A DNA stretch of 64,000 bases, from positions 6,530,978 to 6,594,977 of the forward strand of contig BCIA01000001.1 in assembly GCA_001599815.1 (NCBI GenBank), written 5' to 3'. Both the position numbers and the translations under genes were made by a program. Positions 22,340 to 32,036 of this stretch are shown in pieces. The notes under the pieces are model-generated. The model made no database searches, was not told the DNA's origin, and worked only from the letters and a program-made list of their open reading frames with translations. Within the stretch, counting starts at the first letter, position 1, and each line of letters opens with the position of its first letter. Source of the DNA: Furcasterigmium furcatum. Lineage: Eukaryota; Ascomycota; Sordariomycetes; Glomerellales; Plectosphaerellaceae.

Positions 22340-23743
22340 CTAGGAACTGCCCACCCACGCGTTCCAGTTGTTGAACCCGTTCGTCCTCGTGCAGTCCGTC
22401 GTGATGGCCTCACCTCTCATCTCCGCAACCGTGCTGCCGCCCCGCGACACAGTGACCACCACCTCGCCCGTGCGCCCGTCGAACGGCACGCTGCCGTGGT
22501 ACAGCCCCTGCCCTCCGGGGGCCGTCTCCCACTCGGCTTGCCGGCGATCGCCGCCGACGCTGACAGAGACCTCTGCCCCCTCACGAAGCAGCGCCGAGAA
22601 CATGATGCGGTCCTCGAGAACCTCCTGCACCGGGTAGAGGGTCTGCCCGTGGGAGGCGGCGTTGCCGACCGTGCCGCCCGAGTCGCAGGCGCTGCCGGGG
22701 TTGAGGCGGTACCAGGACACGACGCCCTCCTCCGGGACCTCGCCGGATCCTGGGTTCTTGTACTCGGCGATGAGGTAGGGGAGGAACTTGCGCCAGCCAT
22801 CGTGGGGCAGATTGGCGGCGTAGTTGAAGGGCGCCGCGCCGTAGTGGAAAGGCCCGTAGCCCTTCTCGTTGAGGGGGCCGATGTGGTGCGCCTCGCCAAA
22901 GTCGTTCCAGGTGATCTAGATGACCAGTTAGCTTGGTCAGAGTGGCATGCATCACATTGTTGTACTTACAATCTGGACGTACTCGGGGTCGAGGGCCAGG
23001 ACCTGCTGCCAGCGGTCAAACCAGAGATTGTCGCCCCTCCAGGCCCAGTTCTTGCCGTAGCCGGGGAGGTTGGTGTAGAACCAGGGCGAGACGGGCATCA
23101 TGAAGTCGCGGGAGCCGAGGACGCGCTGGTAGGCCTCGTCGAGGTCGGTGGACATGCGGCGGGGACCGTCGGGCCAGGCGCCCCAGCTGAAGAGGCCGTC
23201 GGCGACGCCCGTGTCCAGGGCGGCCTGGGGCCCGAGGGAGGAGTAGTCGGGGATGAAGTAGCACCCGGTCTGCTGCTTGATGCCGACCCATTCGCCGGCG
23301 TTGTCGGAGCCTTCGAAGGTCGAGACGACGGGCTGCTCGCCGCGTCGGAAGTAGGATGATGACCCGGCGAACTGTGTTTGGTGTTAGCATTTGACTCTGT
23401 GCTGGCTTTGAGGAACACGTACGGTCTGGATGAACTGCAGGACCCTATCGCGGGCCCAGATTCCGTTGCCCGCGTAGTCGAAGGAGAACATGATCTTGAA
23501 GTTGGCGCTCTCGGCCGCGTCGAAGAGCAGTCTCAGGCGGCCAATGTCCGACGAGGGGTCGTTGGCACCCATGTTGACAGCAAAAGCATCGATTCCAGCC
23601 GCCTGCGCCACCGAGATCTCGTGGGCGTACTCCGCGGTCGAGAACTCCAGAGTGTTGCTGAGCATGAAGTGGGCGAAGACCGCTTTGGCGCTCACTTGGG
23701 AGCAGGCCGCCAAGGTGGCCATGAGGAGAGCGACGGGCCGCAT
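22340..23743 (-). CDS. Secreted GH71 alpha-1,3-glucanase (mutanase-like), 432 aa
   Basis: Glycoside hydrolase family 71 enzymes cut alpha-1,3-glucan of fungal cell walls. Exons 23743-23423, 23371-22970 and 22915-22340 with 51- and 54-nt introns. N-terminal signal peptide MRPVALLMATLAACSQVSA is followed at once by the family start KAVFAHFMLSNT. Other matches are IDAFAVNMG, FKIMFSFDYAGNG, FWF-type YTNLPGYGKNWAWRG and the acidic ITWNDFGE near the third exon start. A C-terminal beta-rich segment follows. It may act in wall remodelling or attack on other fungi. Both junctions keep frame; ATG is the only sensible start. Confidence 0.9.
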
Positions 23744-24390
23744 AATTACGAAGGAGAGAAATCAGTCGTGGGCGTATGTACAGGTGAGTGACTGACTGGT
23801 GGTCCGAAGAGGAACAGGACCGACCGATCCGGGCCTCTGGGCCTCTCCTACTTATTGTTCAGACGGTGCCCAGAGGAAGGATCGCTGTTGAAACATGGGA
23901 TGGCAGCTTGGCCCTGCTAGAGCAGCTCGACGGCCTTGACCGGGCGCCAATGTTTCATCGAGACCGGGGTATTGCATGGAGTCGTCATCTCATCGACACG
24001 GGCCGCTACAAAAGTTCCGGCGCTATTCAACCTGGGACTCGGATTATCACATGTCACTCCCCCGGGCGGGACCATCGCCACAAAGTACCTGAGCTAAGCA
24101 GATCGAACCCATGGTGTTTGTTTGTTTCTTGAAATCCGCAAAGGTTTCCATATGGAGGTCAGGCTGACTGGGCTGTGCTGAATCCATGCCCTGTGTGACC
24201 CGAAGTCTTGGCCACATATTGGAGAAAAGCCGAGCCCTTTACTGCCAGCCCCTGATGTGGACCTTCGATACCGCACCACTGAGTCTCCCATCCTTCAGCC
24301 GTAACGGGCCAGGACCCGAACAACCAGCACACAAAAAGAACAACGGCAACTAGGAACGCCCCAACCGCGAGGAAGGCATACACAGAAGAC

Positions 24391-24748
24391 TTAGTTTGCA
24401 GCATAGGAGCGGCTCCCGCTGCTACCCGACCACGCTGAAGGATAGAAAGTTAGCAAATGTTCCAGTTCAAGTTTGTTTCAAGTTGTTTCCACGTACTGCA
24501 TCCGCCAACTCTAGTCCGCCAAGTCCCCCCGGTAGAATAGGCCTGGCCCTTGTGCACAACGTTGGTGACCGTGCACCCAATCGCAGGGTTCCAACTGCAC
24601 CAGTAAGTCGAGTCGATACAGTTCCGACGAACGTGCTCAGCCATCCTAGCGATGTGAGTGCAGGCAATCATGATTTTGTTGCTGTTCGCGTTGCAAATTC
24701 CGATGCCAGCGGTGCCCTCGCATACAAATCGCTGGCAAGTCTTCGCCT
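24391..24748 (-). pseudogene. Fragment of a small cysteine-rich protein gene
   Basis: A minus-strand exon ending at 24497 encodes a cysteine-spaced stretch (RFVCEGTAGIGICNANSNK, NCIDSTYWCSWNPAIGC, RVGGC). A canonical intron (5' GTACGT, branch TGCTAAC, 3' TTCAG; 24496-24435) joins it to a short last exon ending at TAA, 24391-24393. Cysteine density and Gly/Asn-rich composition resemble small secreted fungal proteins. No exon with ATG and signal peptide was found upstream; the frame runs back to a GTGAGT at 24773 with stops before it. It is either 5'-truncated or its first exon escaped me. Confidence 0.4.
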
Positions 24749-24773
24749 TCGCCCAGCATCGATTACCACTCAC

Positions 24774-26298
24774 TATAGCGACTTAAATAGGATAGAGCCC
24801 TGAAATAGCCCTCCTCCTCAAAGCAGCTCGTCTCGAGCTGTAATGCGCCTTCTGTTAGATTTTATATCGCATGGAGGTCGAGGACCTAGAGGGGCCCTCT
24901 CACTCGGATGCTGTTGTCGAAAGGGCACTCAGAGGTTATAATCCCCTCGCGGAGCATCAGGCCTCCCCGCGCTTTACGGTTGGGGATTGGTAAGTGTATT
25001 TGCCCAACACAAAGGAGGCGGTTTACAGCTGGCTCCTGAGCGCATACTGAAGCCAACCCAGCGGGGCTTGTGGCATGGCCCAAAAGACGGGCACAAGGCT
25101 GCGAACCCGCCCTCGACTCGCTATGCCGCTTGGCAGCCCATTGTTTCTCATTGCTTTTATCTTCACCTTGGTCGTTGGCCATCGTCAACCGCCAGCCAAC
25201 TCAGCTCCCCGGAAACCATCATCTCCCCGATCCTCGCCAGCTCGTCAAACAAGTTCGGTATAACGAGCGCTCCCGGCTCCCGCACGTCCTGCATGGCCGC
25301 TGCCCTCTTGTCAGCCGTCTTGAAGTGTCTCGTGCCGCAGCCATTCCATGAAATTTGTCGTTGTTCCAAGCCTTTCTTCTTGATAACTACTTAACTAGTT
25401 TCCTGTGTTTATTGAGATAATCATCGAAAAGCCCTCCTGACTGCGTACCATCTCGATTCCCTTGACGTTTTTGCCTCTAAGTATAGACTAAGCCTACACG
25501 TTACTGTTACTAGCAGGATTTGTGACTTGGGTCATAAATAACTGTAAGATGCTCTGTCAGCCCATCTTCGCCGTGTACGTTGCGGATTGGTCTTGATCGC
25601 GGGATCAGTGGGATCTGCGACGTTAATGAACTGATCAAGTGATGGGGTCCTGAAAGAGGCGATGAATTCGCTGCCTCGCCTCCTGAGGGAGACGAGGTGT
25701 GGGTTCGTGGAGGTTTAGGGCCTTTCTAGCAAAGAGCCAAGGACAACACTCCGGCCTAAGACTCGCGGGATCATCGACCAGTCGCCGTTACCCCGTTACT
25801 CATGCCAGCAGATGCGTCGCGCAGCCCTCGATATAGAATGCCCAGTCATCGCCAATGATGCGTGGACGAAATGATACAATGCAAGGAGGTGTCTGGAAGT
25901 GAGTGGCTACTTAGCGAGGAGACCTTCGAAATCACCGACATCGCAGATCGAAAGGGTAACATCGGATACTTGGTCCGCTGTCGGGGGTAAAATCAGTTGG
26001 AGTTGTGGTGAATGCCGACAGCCATCTCAGGGGCTAGATCGCTTACGTAAGGCGGGGAGTTGTGATTACCCCTCCCCCTTTTCGCCCCTGGCCAACGGGA
26101 AGCGTCGGATCAACAGCTCTCACTCATCGCAAGGACTTACGCCCGCAGACTGCATGTACATTGGTGTCATCTATTCGTCAAACCTTGAGGGATATACGGC
26201 TTCTCTCGGAAGTCTGGCAACTGCGCGTGGAGCTTCCCCGCTCGTCCCTGACCCATTGTTGACGCCATCAAGCGGGGTCGTCCCGGGTGTGTGACGGA
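24774..26298. other. Intergenic, partly AT-richer, no gene seen
   Basis: About 1.5 kb upstream of the THI4 transcription region. The stretch 25380-25700 is poorer in GC than its flanks and has no extended frame. No transposon ends, tRNA or coding exon could be supported. Confidence 0.4.
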
Positions 26299-26304
26299 TA
26301 TAAA
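26299..26304 (+). promoter_or_regulatory. TATA box candidate for THI4
   Basis: TATAAA in GGATATAAAGTAG lies about 400 bp before the riboswitch core and 580 bp before the THI4 ATG. That spacing allows a long 5' UTR carrying the riboswitch-controlled intron, as in other fungal thiamine genes. The TSS is not proven. Confidence 0.4.
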
Positions 26305-26699
26305 GTAGAGACATGATCACCCAAGATGGACTGCCGACCTTCTTGACTGCTTCTTCACACGTTTTCAACTGTTCCCAGACATTCAAAATACCAATCACAT
26401 CGGAAACACTATCGTACGCAAGGAGACCTCTCCTCGTTGCTCCCCCTTTTCCATCGCATCATGTGGTATCTGACCAGACTCTCACCTCGCAGCATCTCGG
26501 TACGCCTCTCTTGGCATCGATGCCAAACGGAGAGAGCAATGATCGCGCACGGGTTATCCGCCGAGCGTCGCGGCCTCGCGCCGTGACGTGACACTTCAAG
26601 TTGAAATCATCAGGTACCATCATCTGAAAGAGACATGAGCCGGTGTTCGAGCTTTGCATCCCGTCTGCCGCCTCATCCAACCACCTGGCTCTAGAGTTC

Positions 26700-26812
26700 C
26701 ATGGTGGAGATGGGTCGGCGGGCGGGGAAACATATGCGAGCTTGATCTGAGATTATACGGCCTGAACTTGATTTTGTCTAGATAATACTAGCGAAAGGAT
26801 CATGCTCTGACG
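26700..26812 (+). promoter_or_regulatory. TPP riboswitch in the THI4 5' UTR
   Basis: The thiamin-pyrophosphate aptamer core is readable: CTGAGATTATACGG at 26747-26760, CCTGAACTTGAT at 26761-26772, then the hairpin segment TCTAGATAATACTAGCGAAAGG. This order matches the thi-box consensus (CUGAGA, CCUGA-CUUGAU, GAUAAU, GCGAAGGGA) including the fungal NMT1/THI4 versions. The P1/P2 5' strands should lie in the G-rich 26700-26735 part but I could not settle their pairing. In fungi this aptamer controls splicing of a 5' UTR intron. Candidate donors are GTACGC near 26415 and 26495 and GTACCA near 26612; a candidate acceptor is AGCCAG near 26856. Confidence 0.85.
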
Positions 26813-26883
26813 GTCCCCTTCTCCCCAAAACCTCGTGAACTTCTAACACAGCAGCCAGATATCAACTCGAAACATCACCAACA

Positions 26884-27907
26884 ATGGCTCCCTCCGCTAC
26901 TCAGATCGTCGAGCCCGTCACTCCCCCCTACAAGGGAGCTGTCCCCGTCACCAAGGATGACGCCGCCGTCAAGCCCGTGGGTAACGGCCTGCGCGTCGAG
27001 AACTGGGAGGAGTTCGCCTTCGAGCCCATCCGCGAGTCCCAGGTTGCTCGCACCATGGGCCGCCGCTACTTCGCGGACCTCGACAAGTACGCCGAGTCGG
27101 ACATTGTCATCGTCGGCGCCGGAAGCTGTGGACTCAGCGCCGCCTACTGCCTGGCCTCGCAGCGCCCTGACCTCAAGATTGCCATCGTTGAGGCCGGAGT
27201 TGCCCCCGGTGGTGGGGCCTGGCTCGGTGGCCAGCTCTTCAGCGCCATGGTTATGCGCAAGCCCGCCGACCGCTTCCTTTCCGAGATCGGCGTTCCCTTC
27301 GAGGACGAAGGCGGCTCCTATGTTGTCGTCAAGCACGCGGCTCTTTTCACGTCCACCCTGCTCGCTAAGGTCATCTCGTTCCCCAACGTGAAGCTCTTCA
27401 ACGCCACCACCGTCGAGGACCTCATCACCCGCCGCGGAGAAGACGGCGGCATTCGCATCGCCGGAGTCGTTACCAACTGGACTCTCGTCGCTCTCCATCA
27501 CGGAGATCAGAGCTGGTACGCTATCCTAACACTTCCGCAAAAGGCAATCACTGACTCCGGGGTTGCGCAGTATGGATCCAAACACCATCAATGCGCCTGT
27601 GGTCATCAGCACGACCGGTCATGACGGTCCGTTCGGCGCGTTCTGCGCCAAGCGCCTCGTGGAGATGCAGTCCCTCGAGAAGCTCGGCGGCATGCGCGGG
27701 CTCGACATGAACAGCGCCGAGGACGCCATTGTCAAGGGTACTCGCGAGGTCGTCCCCGGAATGATCGTCGGCGGCATGGAGCTGAGCGAGATTGACGGAG
27801 CCAACCGGATGGGGCCGACCTTCGGAGCCATGGCCATGTCCGGTGTCAAGGCTGCCGAAGAGGCTCTCGCCATCTACGAGGTTCGCAAGAAGCAGAACGA
27901 GGCTTGA
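26884..27907 (+). CDS. THI4: Thiamine thiazole synthase (THI4), 322 aa
   Basis: Makes the adenylated thiazole precursor of thiamine from NAD, glycine and a sulfur taken from its own cysteine, so it is a single-turnover enzyme in yeast. Exon 1 is 26884-27515, intron 27516-27570, exon 2 27571-27907. Seen: the dinucleotide-binding motif DIVIVGAGSCGLSAAY, GGGAWLGGQLFSAMV, then VALHHGDQSC-MDPNTINAP and the C-terminal IDGANRMGPTFGAMAMSG. The sulfur-donor cysteine (residue 211; Cys205 in yeast) is encoded across the splice junction (TG|T). Expression is probably repressed by thiamine through the upstream riboswitch. ATG at 26884 follows ACCAACA. Confidence 0.97.
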
Positions 27908-27915
27908 TTTGCAGA

Positions 27916-27984
27916 ATGGGCTCGATCTTTGGAGCTATGGCCTTGTCCAGTGTCAAGGCTGCCGAGGAGGCTCTTGAGGCTTGA
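27916..27984 (+). repeat. Duplicated THI4 3' coding tail
   Basis: Just after the THI4 stop, 69 bp again encode a near copy of the protein's end: MGSIFGAMALSSVKAAEEAL, then EA and a stop. It matches the genuine MGPTFGAMAMSGVKAAEEAL coded from 27809. The spacer is only 8 nt and the copy lacks the AIYEVRKKQN segment. It is probably an untranslated duplication relic in the 3' UTR. Confidence 0.8.
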
Positions 27985-28971
27985 TTTCCCTGTCAGAAGG
28001 ATCTGATCATTGCTGTCGTTACTCTGGTGGTTGAACTCAGGGGCTGGACTTAGGGGTTGGACGCAGGGGCTGGTGGAGCCACCACACTCATTTCAACACC
28101 ACGTGACACGGACTCCACACATGGGCCGTCCCGCTCCCGTGTAGGTAGTCTACCTAAGTGCAATACAAGTCATTCGCTCTGGTCATCATATTCTTCTTGT
28201 CGTGCTGAAATTGATGATAGTAACCTGGGTGCAACAAGCCACAAGGGAAACAACAACGTGCTGGAGCAGATTCCTCGGCAGGGACACCATGGTGGGGCCA
28301 GATCCAGCCTGGGGATGGATCATGAAGATTGTGAGTTAGGTGCCAGAGTTCAGCTTGAATCGTCATTGACTTGGACTGCTGGAACCTACACTATCTTGCT
28401 CCCCAAGGACTCCTCCACTCTGCTGGTACGCCCCTCTCATTCTAGACCATATCGTTTCTGCATACCGTTCATTTCATTCTCCACAGTCTCACTCAACCCC
28501 TGAAGTCGAGGATGATTCAGGGGCTCCGGCTGTGGCTGCGAAAACCCTCGCTCATTTGTGATGTCCGTCATGAACTTCCAGCGATGAATCATCGCCACAA
28601 TCTGGTTGGCCGGTGTATCAGCATGTTCAACAGTCAGATAAGCCAAGCAGGAGATAAGATACCGCTGCTCGTTTCGTCACCTGCACTGAGGCAGGCGCGC
28701 GAAGTTCAAGGTGATGCGCGACCTGGGTGGGAAGTGAATAGACAATACACATACCCTCCGCTTTTCGTGACTGCCTTGTTTGCCCCAATCTCACAACATT
28801 CACCACCAAACCAGATTTTGCTTTTCCCATTTTCCCTTCGACTTTCCTTCACCATACCAACACTGCCAACACACACCTCAACACAACCCTCCGACAACGC
28901 AACGCCCATATCAACAGCATTTTGTTTCGAGAAGCTCTTGTTGGACAAGAAGAAGAGAAGAAGAGATCGCC
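27985..28971. other. Intergenic, promoter of zinc-knuckle copy 3
   Basis: No exon with support. A short palindrome (GTAGGTAGTCTACC) lies near 28142. From about 28780 the plus strand is CA/CT-rich and T-poor, typical of a fungal leader, up to the ATG at 28972. Confidence 0.45.
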
Positions 28972-30501
28972 ATGTCCGCTCCGGCATCCGGTCTGGGTGG
29001 TGCAGGTGGTGGAAGAGATGGCCCAGATGACTCAGACAGAGCATTCTGGGAGAGGGTCAATGCCGGCCTTGGGCCAGAGTCTCATCGTGGAGGACGTGGA
29101 GGACGCGGAGGCCGTGGAGGCAAGCGTTCCAAGTATGGACAGGGTGGAGGTCAAGGGTTCTTTGGACAAGGCCACGGAGGTGTTCCTGGAGGAGGACAAG
29201 GCGGAGGACAAGGCGGCTATGGCCAAGGCAGATATGACCAAGGACAATGCGGGGACCAAGGATTCTTTGGCCAAGGCCACGGGGGTGGTCCTGGAGGAGG
29301 ACATGTCTACGACCAAGGACAAGGCTACAACCAGGGATTCTATGGCCAAGGTCACCACGGTGTCCCCGGAGTTGGCGGCACCAACAACTTGCAGCTGCTC
29401 CCACGCCGCCCACCCCCAGCTTCCATGCCTCAGCACTCGGACATGTTTTTCGTGAAGGAGTTGAACATTTGGATGGTTCCCGCACCTGGCCAGCAGAGGG
29501 TCCCCCCCAACATTCAACAGCACCCGGGATCGAATCCCTTCCAGCATCAGCAGGTTTGGGCGCCCCCGCCACAGCAGCCAGCCGCCATCCAATCTGCGGC
29601 AGCCCCCCGGGAACATGCTCCTCAGCAACCGGCTGGTCAGGCCAGAGGCGGCAGCAATGGACTGCCGCTTGTGAAACTGGAGAACACTAGCAGAGAGTCG
29701 TCCCCGATTCGCGACGGGCGCGGAGATATCGACGCATCGGAATCGAAGGTCCCGCAGGATGTGCAGAAACAAAAGGCTAGTACGACGATGGAAATGCCGG
29801 ACAACACTCTCGCCGGCGTGGTCAGAGATCAGGACGCGGAGGCCACCAAGGGGAAGAAGCGGGTGAGAGAAGAGGTGGAAACGACCACGGACGAGTCCTC
29901 AGCAAAGCGCTCCAAGCCTGCGACGGCGCCGCAAGTCCTTCCACAGACAGCAACCGCCACAGCCATTCCTGCTGAGAAGACCAAGAAGTGCGGCATTTGC
30001 GACGCGACCACGCACGTGGCTCGGAACTGTCTCAAAATCTGTCCCTACACGGGCTTCCTTTCAAGTGCGGGGTGCATTGTCTGCAACCAAAAGGGCCACG
30101 ATGTTAACGGATGCGCGACGTACATCAAGACGAAGAGTGTCAGTGACGTTGCGAGAGTGAGGACTCATCTTTACTGGTTCGTCACCAGCCGGGCCGGTCT
30201 GCCGCCTGTCTTCGTGAAGGACGTGGACTGGGCTGAGCTTCTCACCAAGCATGTTCAAGACAACATCAAGGAAGGGGGTCCACTGAGGCTCCCCATGACC
30301 CCTTTCTACTCGATGATCAGTGCTAGGTTCTCGGAGAACGGACTGTTTTCCATTTGGAACTGGTCTGAAATGAAGTGGCTTGAAGAGGCGTCTATGTCTG
30401 ATCCGCGGACATCGTCGTGGGACGCCTTCCTCAAGAATCAGGAAGCGTTGAAGGAGGAGTTCAGTGGAAAGCCATCTGCTCTGGTCGCTAAACTTCGCTG
30501 A
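28972..30501 (+). CDS. RGG / low-complexity / double zinc-knuckle protein (family copy 3), 509 aa
   Basis: The most complete member of the local zinc-knuckle family; single exon, ATG in GATCGCCATGTCC. In order: a short acidic start (DDSDRAFWERVNAGL), RGGRGGRGGRGGKRSK at about 39-55, a Gly/Gln/Phe/Tyr repeat region to about 135 with several FFGQGHGG-type units, a Pro/Gln-rich linker, basic NLS-like patches (KGKKRVR, AKRSKP) near 290-325, and two canonical CX2CX4HX4C knuckles (CGICDATTHVARNC, about 340; CIVCNQKGHDVNGC, about 368). The conserved block LYWFVTSRAGLPPV and a C-terminal helical domain follow. RGG plus Gly/aromatic repeats and CCHC knuckles suggest a single-stranded RNA/DNA-binding, condensate-forming protein; that role is inferred. 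I know no named family with this architecture. Confidence 0.8.
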   Translation: MSAPASGLGGAGGGRDGPDDSDRAFWERVNAGLGPESHRGGRGGRGGRGGKRSKYGQGGGQGFFGQGHGGVPGGGQGGGQGGYGQGRYDQGQCGDQGFFGQGHGGGPGGGHVYDQGQGYNQGFYGQGHHGVPGVGGTNNLQLLPRRPPPASMPQHSDMFFVKELNIWMVPAPGQQRVPPNIQQHPGSNPFQHQQVWAPPPQQPAAIQSAAAPREHAPQQPAGQARGGSNGLPLVKLENTSRESSPIRDGRGDIDASESKVPQDVQKQKASTTMEMPDNTLAGVVRDQDAEATKGKKRVREEVETTTDESSAKRSKPATAPQVLPQTATATAIPAEKTKKCGICDATTHVARNCLKICPYTGFLSSAGCIVCNQKGHDVNGCATYIKTKSVSDVARVRTHLYWFVTSRAGLPPVFVKDVDWAELLTKHVQDNIKEGGPLRLPMTPFYSMISARFSENGLFSIWNWSEMKWLEEASMSDPRTSSWDAFLKNQEALKEEFSGKPSALVAKLR

Positions 30502-32036
30502 GGAGGAGCTGCATTGTGAGCATGAAGAGACCCAGGTGGGCATTGGACTGGCTATGAACGAGCAGGATCATGACCATGGCGCCTTGGGCGGCTACTGTCG
30601 AAATGGCCTGAGACCAATGTCCCTCGACTTGTATCGACAACACAGGAGGTTTCGGGAGCACTCATCACTGTGCGGATGGGAGAGTTTTGTCAAGAGGCTT
30701 TTGGACGTGTCACATCACAACACAGATGCATCAGACTGCCTGTTTCCTCGGAGTCCCGCCCCCTTCTGGTTTTCCGCTTCGGTTTTTAACGAGGTTACTG
30801 TGTCAAAGATGCACGGTTGACACTCTTTTCCCGAGGAAGTTTTCTTCCAAGATAGAGAACCAATTGATTTCTACTGTCACACTTCCCTTGGGTGATCTCG
30901 TGGTTGTCTCATCGTGATGCCCATGTAATGCGAATTGAATTAGTTCGCGGTGAGCTCGTTACCGCTGACGTCTTCCACTTCCTGGATCTCCATTTTCACT
31001 TTGCTACCCACGAGGATGACCACAGATGGTTCCTCAGACCTGCTGCTGAGTCCAGACGTAGCACGCAAGTGCGACCAGCCAGACATCATGTCCTCCCATG
31101 AGGATACCGGGAGGAGAAACTAGTATCTCCCTAATCGGCCAGGCTCTCGTCAGTTTCTTGCCACTCACCACTCCTTCGCCGATACTCACCATAGCACCGA
31201 CCATCTCTCAAACGGGAATGATGGTCTCAGGAGAAAATATCGCCTCCATGAGGTCCTCATCGTTTCGTTGGAATGGTCGCTCTTGAGTCATCATCATTGG
31301 TAACACAAGACGATGTCCAAGGTAGTCGACGGTGCTCCAGCAGACGACTGACACCAAATACACCCGCCACCTTCGGCAATCTCGAGGCATCATCAGCCGA
31401 ATCGACGTCACACCAAGGCAATCTCACGTGCTAGGTGGTATCGGTGCGGGGGGACATCTTGGCGCACCTGTTGCGGATAAATATCCTCCAGGGTCGCACC
31501 GAAGAGGAGACCCCTGCCCCTTCGGGGTCACTGACGCCGCGTGCTAATGCCGGCCGCGAGCCACCACCTGCCACCCTGGGGAATGCCGAATCTGAGCCAC
31601 GCAACTCTGTGGGTATTCTGCGTTGCATCCTCCGCGCCAAGCACCTTCTTGTAGCATATAGATATGGATCGTCGCGCGCGCAAACTTGTAATTGCCGTGT
31701 CTTATTCTCTCCCTCGCTGCAAGCGCGTGACGAGCTTTGAGTGCAACGGTGATCGTTTCCTATCTAGCCCCGGCCCAAGGCCCCGAAAGTGGTCGAACGA
31801 GTGCTACGCTGCACGGGCAGGAGTCGGTCATTCGAGTTCCTTCGTGCCTTGGAAGGGCCATGGCCGTCCCGCGTGGTACTATTAAAGGGACCATGGGGAT
31901 CCCGAGTCCCCGCGAGATTACATTCCAGCGGTTGTTGTACTTATATGCCCCGGGTCACTCACCTCCCTAGCCATCTCGGAACCTCGTCACCTCTCCTCTC
32001 GCCAAACACTGATCAGAAAGAAAAGAAGAGCAGAAA
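30502..32036. other. Intergenic, no gene seen
   Basis: Open frames here lack motif or initiator context. The last 100 bases carry a leader-like sequence before the ATG at 32037. Confidence 0.4.

Noticed and set aside
22334..23359. 341-codon plus-strand open frame
   Set aside because: It covers the GH71 gene in reverse and crosses its intron; the minus-strand model has a signal peptide and family motifs.
24159..24404. 81-codon minus-strand frame with a hydrophobic start
   Set aside because: Its ATG lies in the last exon of the cysteine-rich fragment in another frame. It could be a small membrane protein, but nothing beyond one hydrophobic run supports it.
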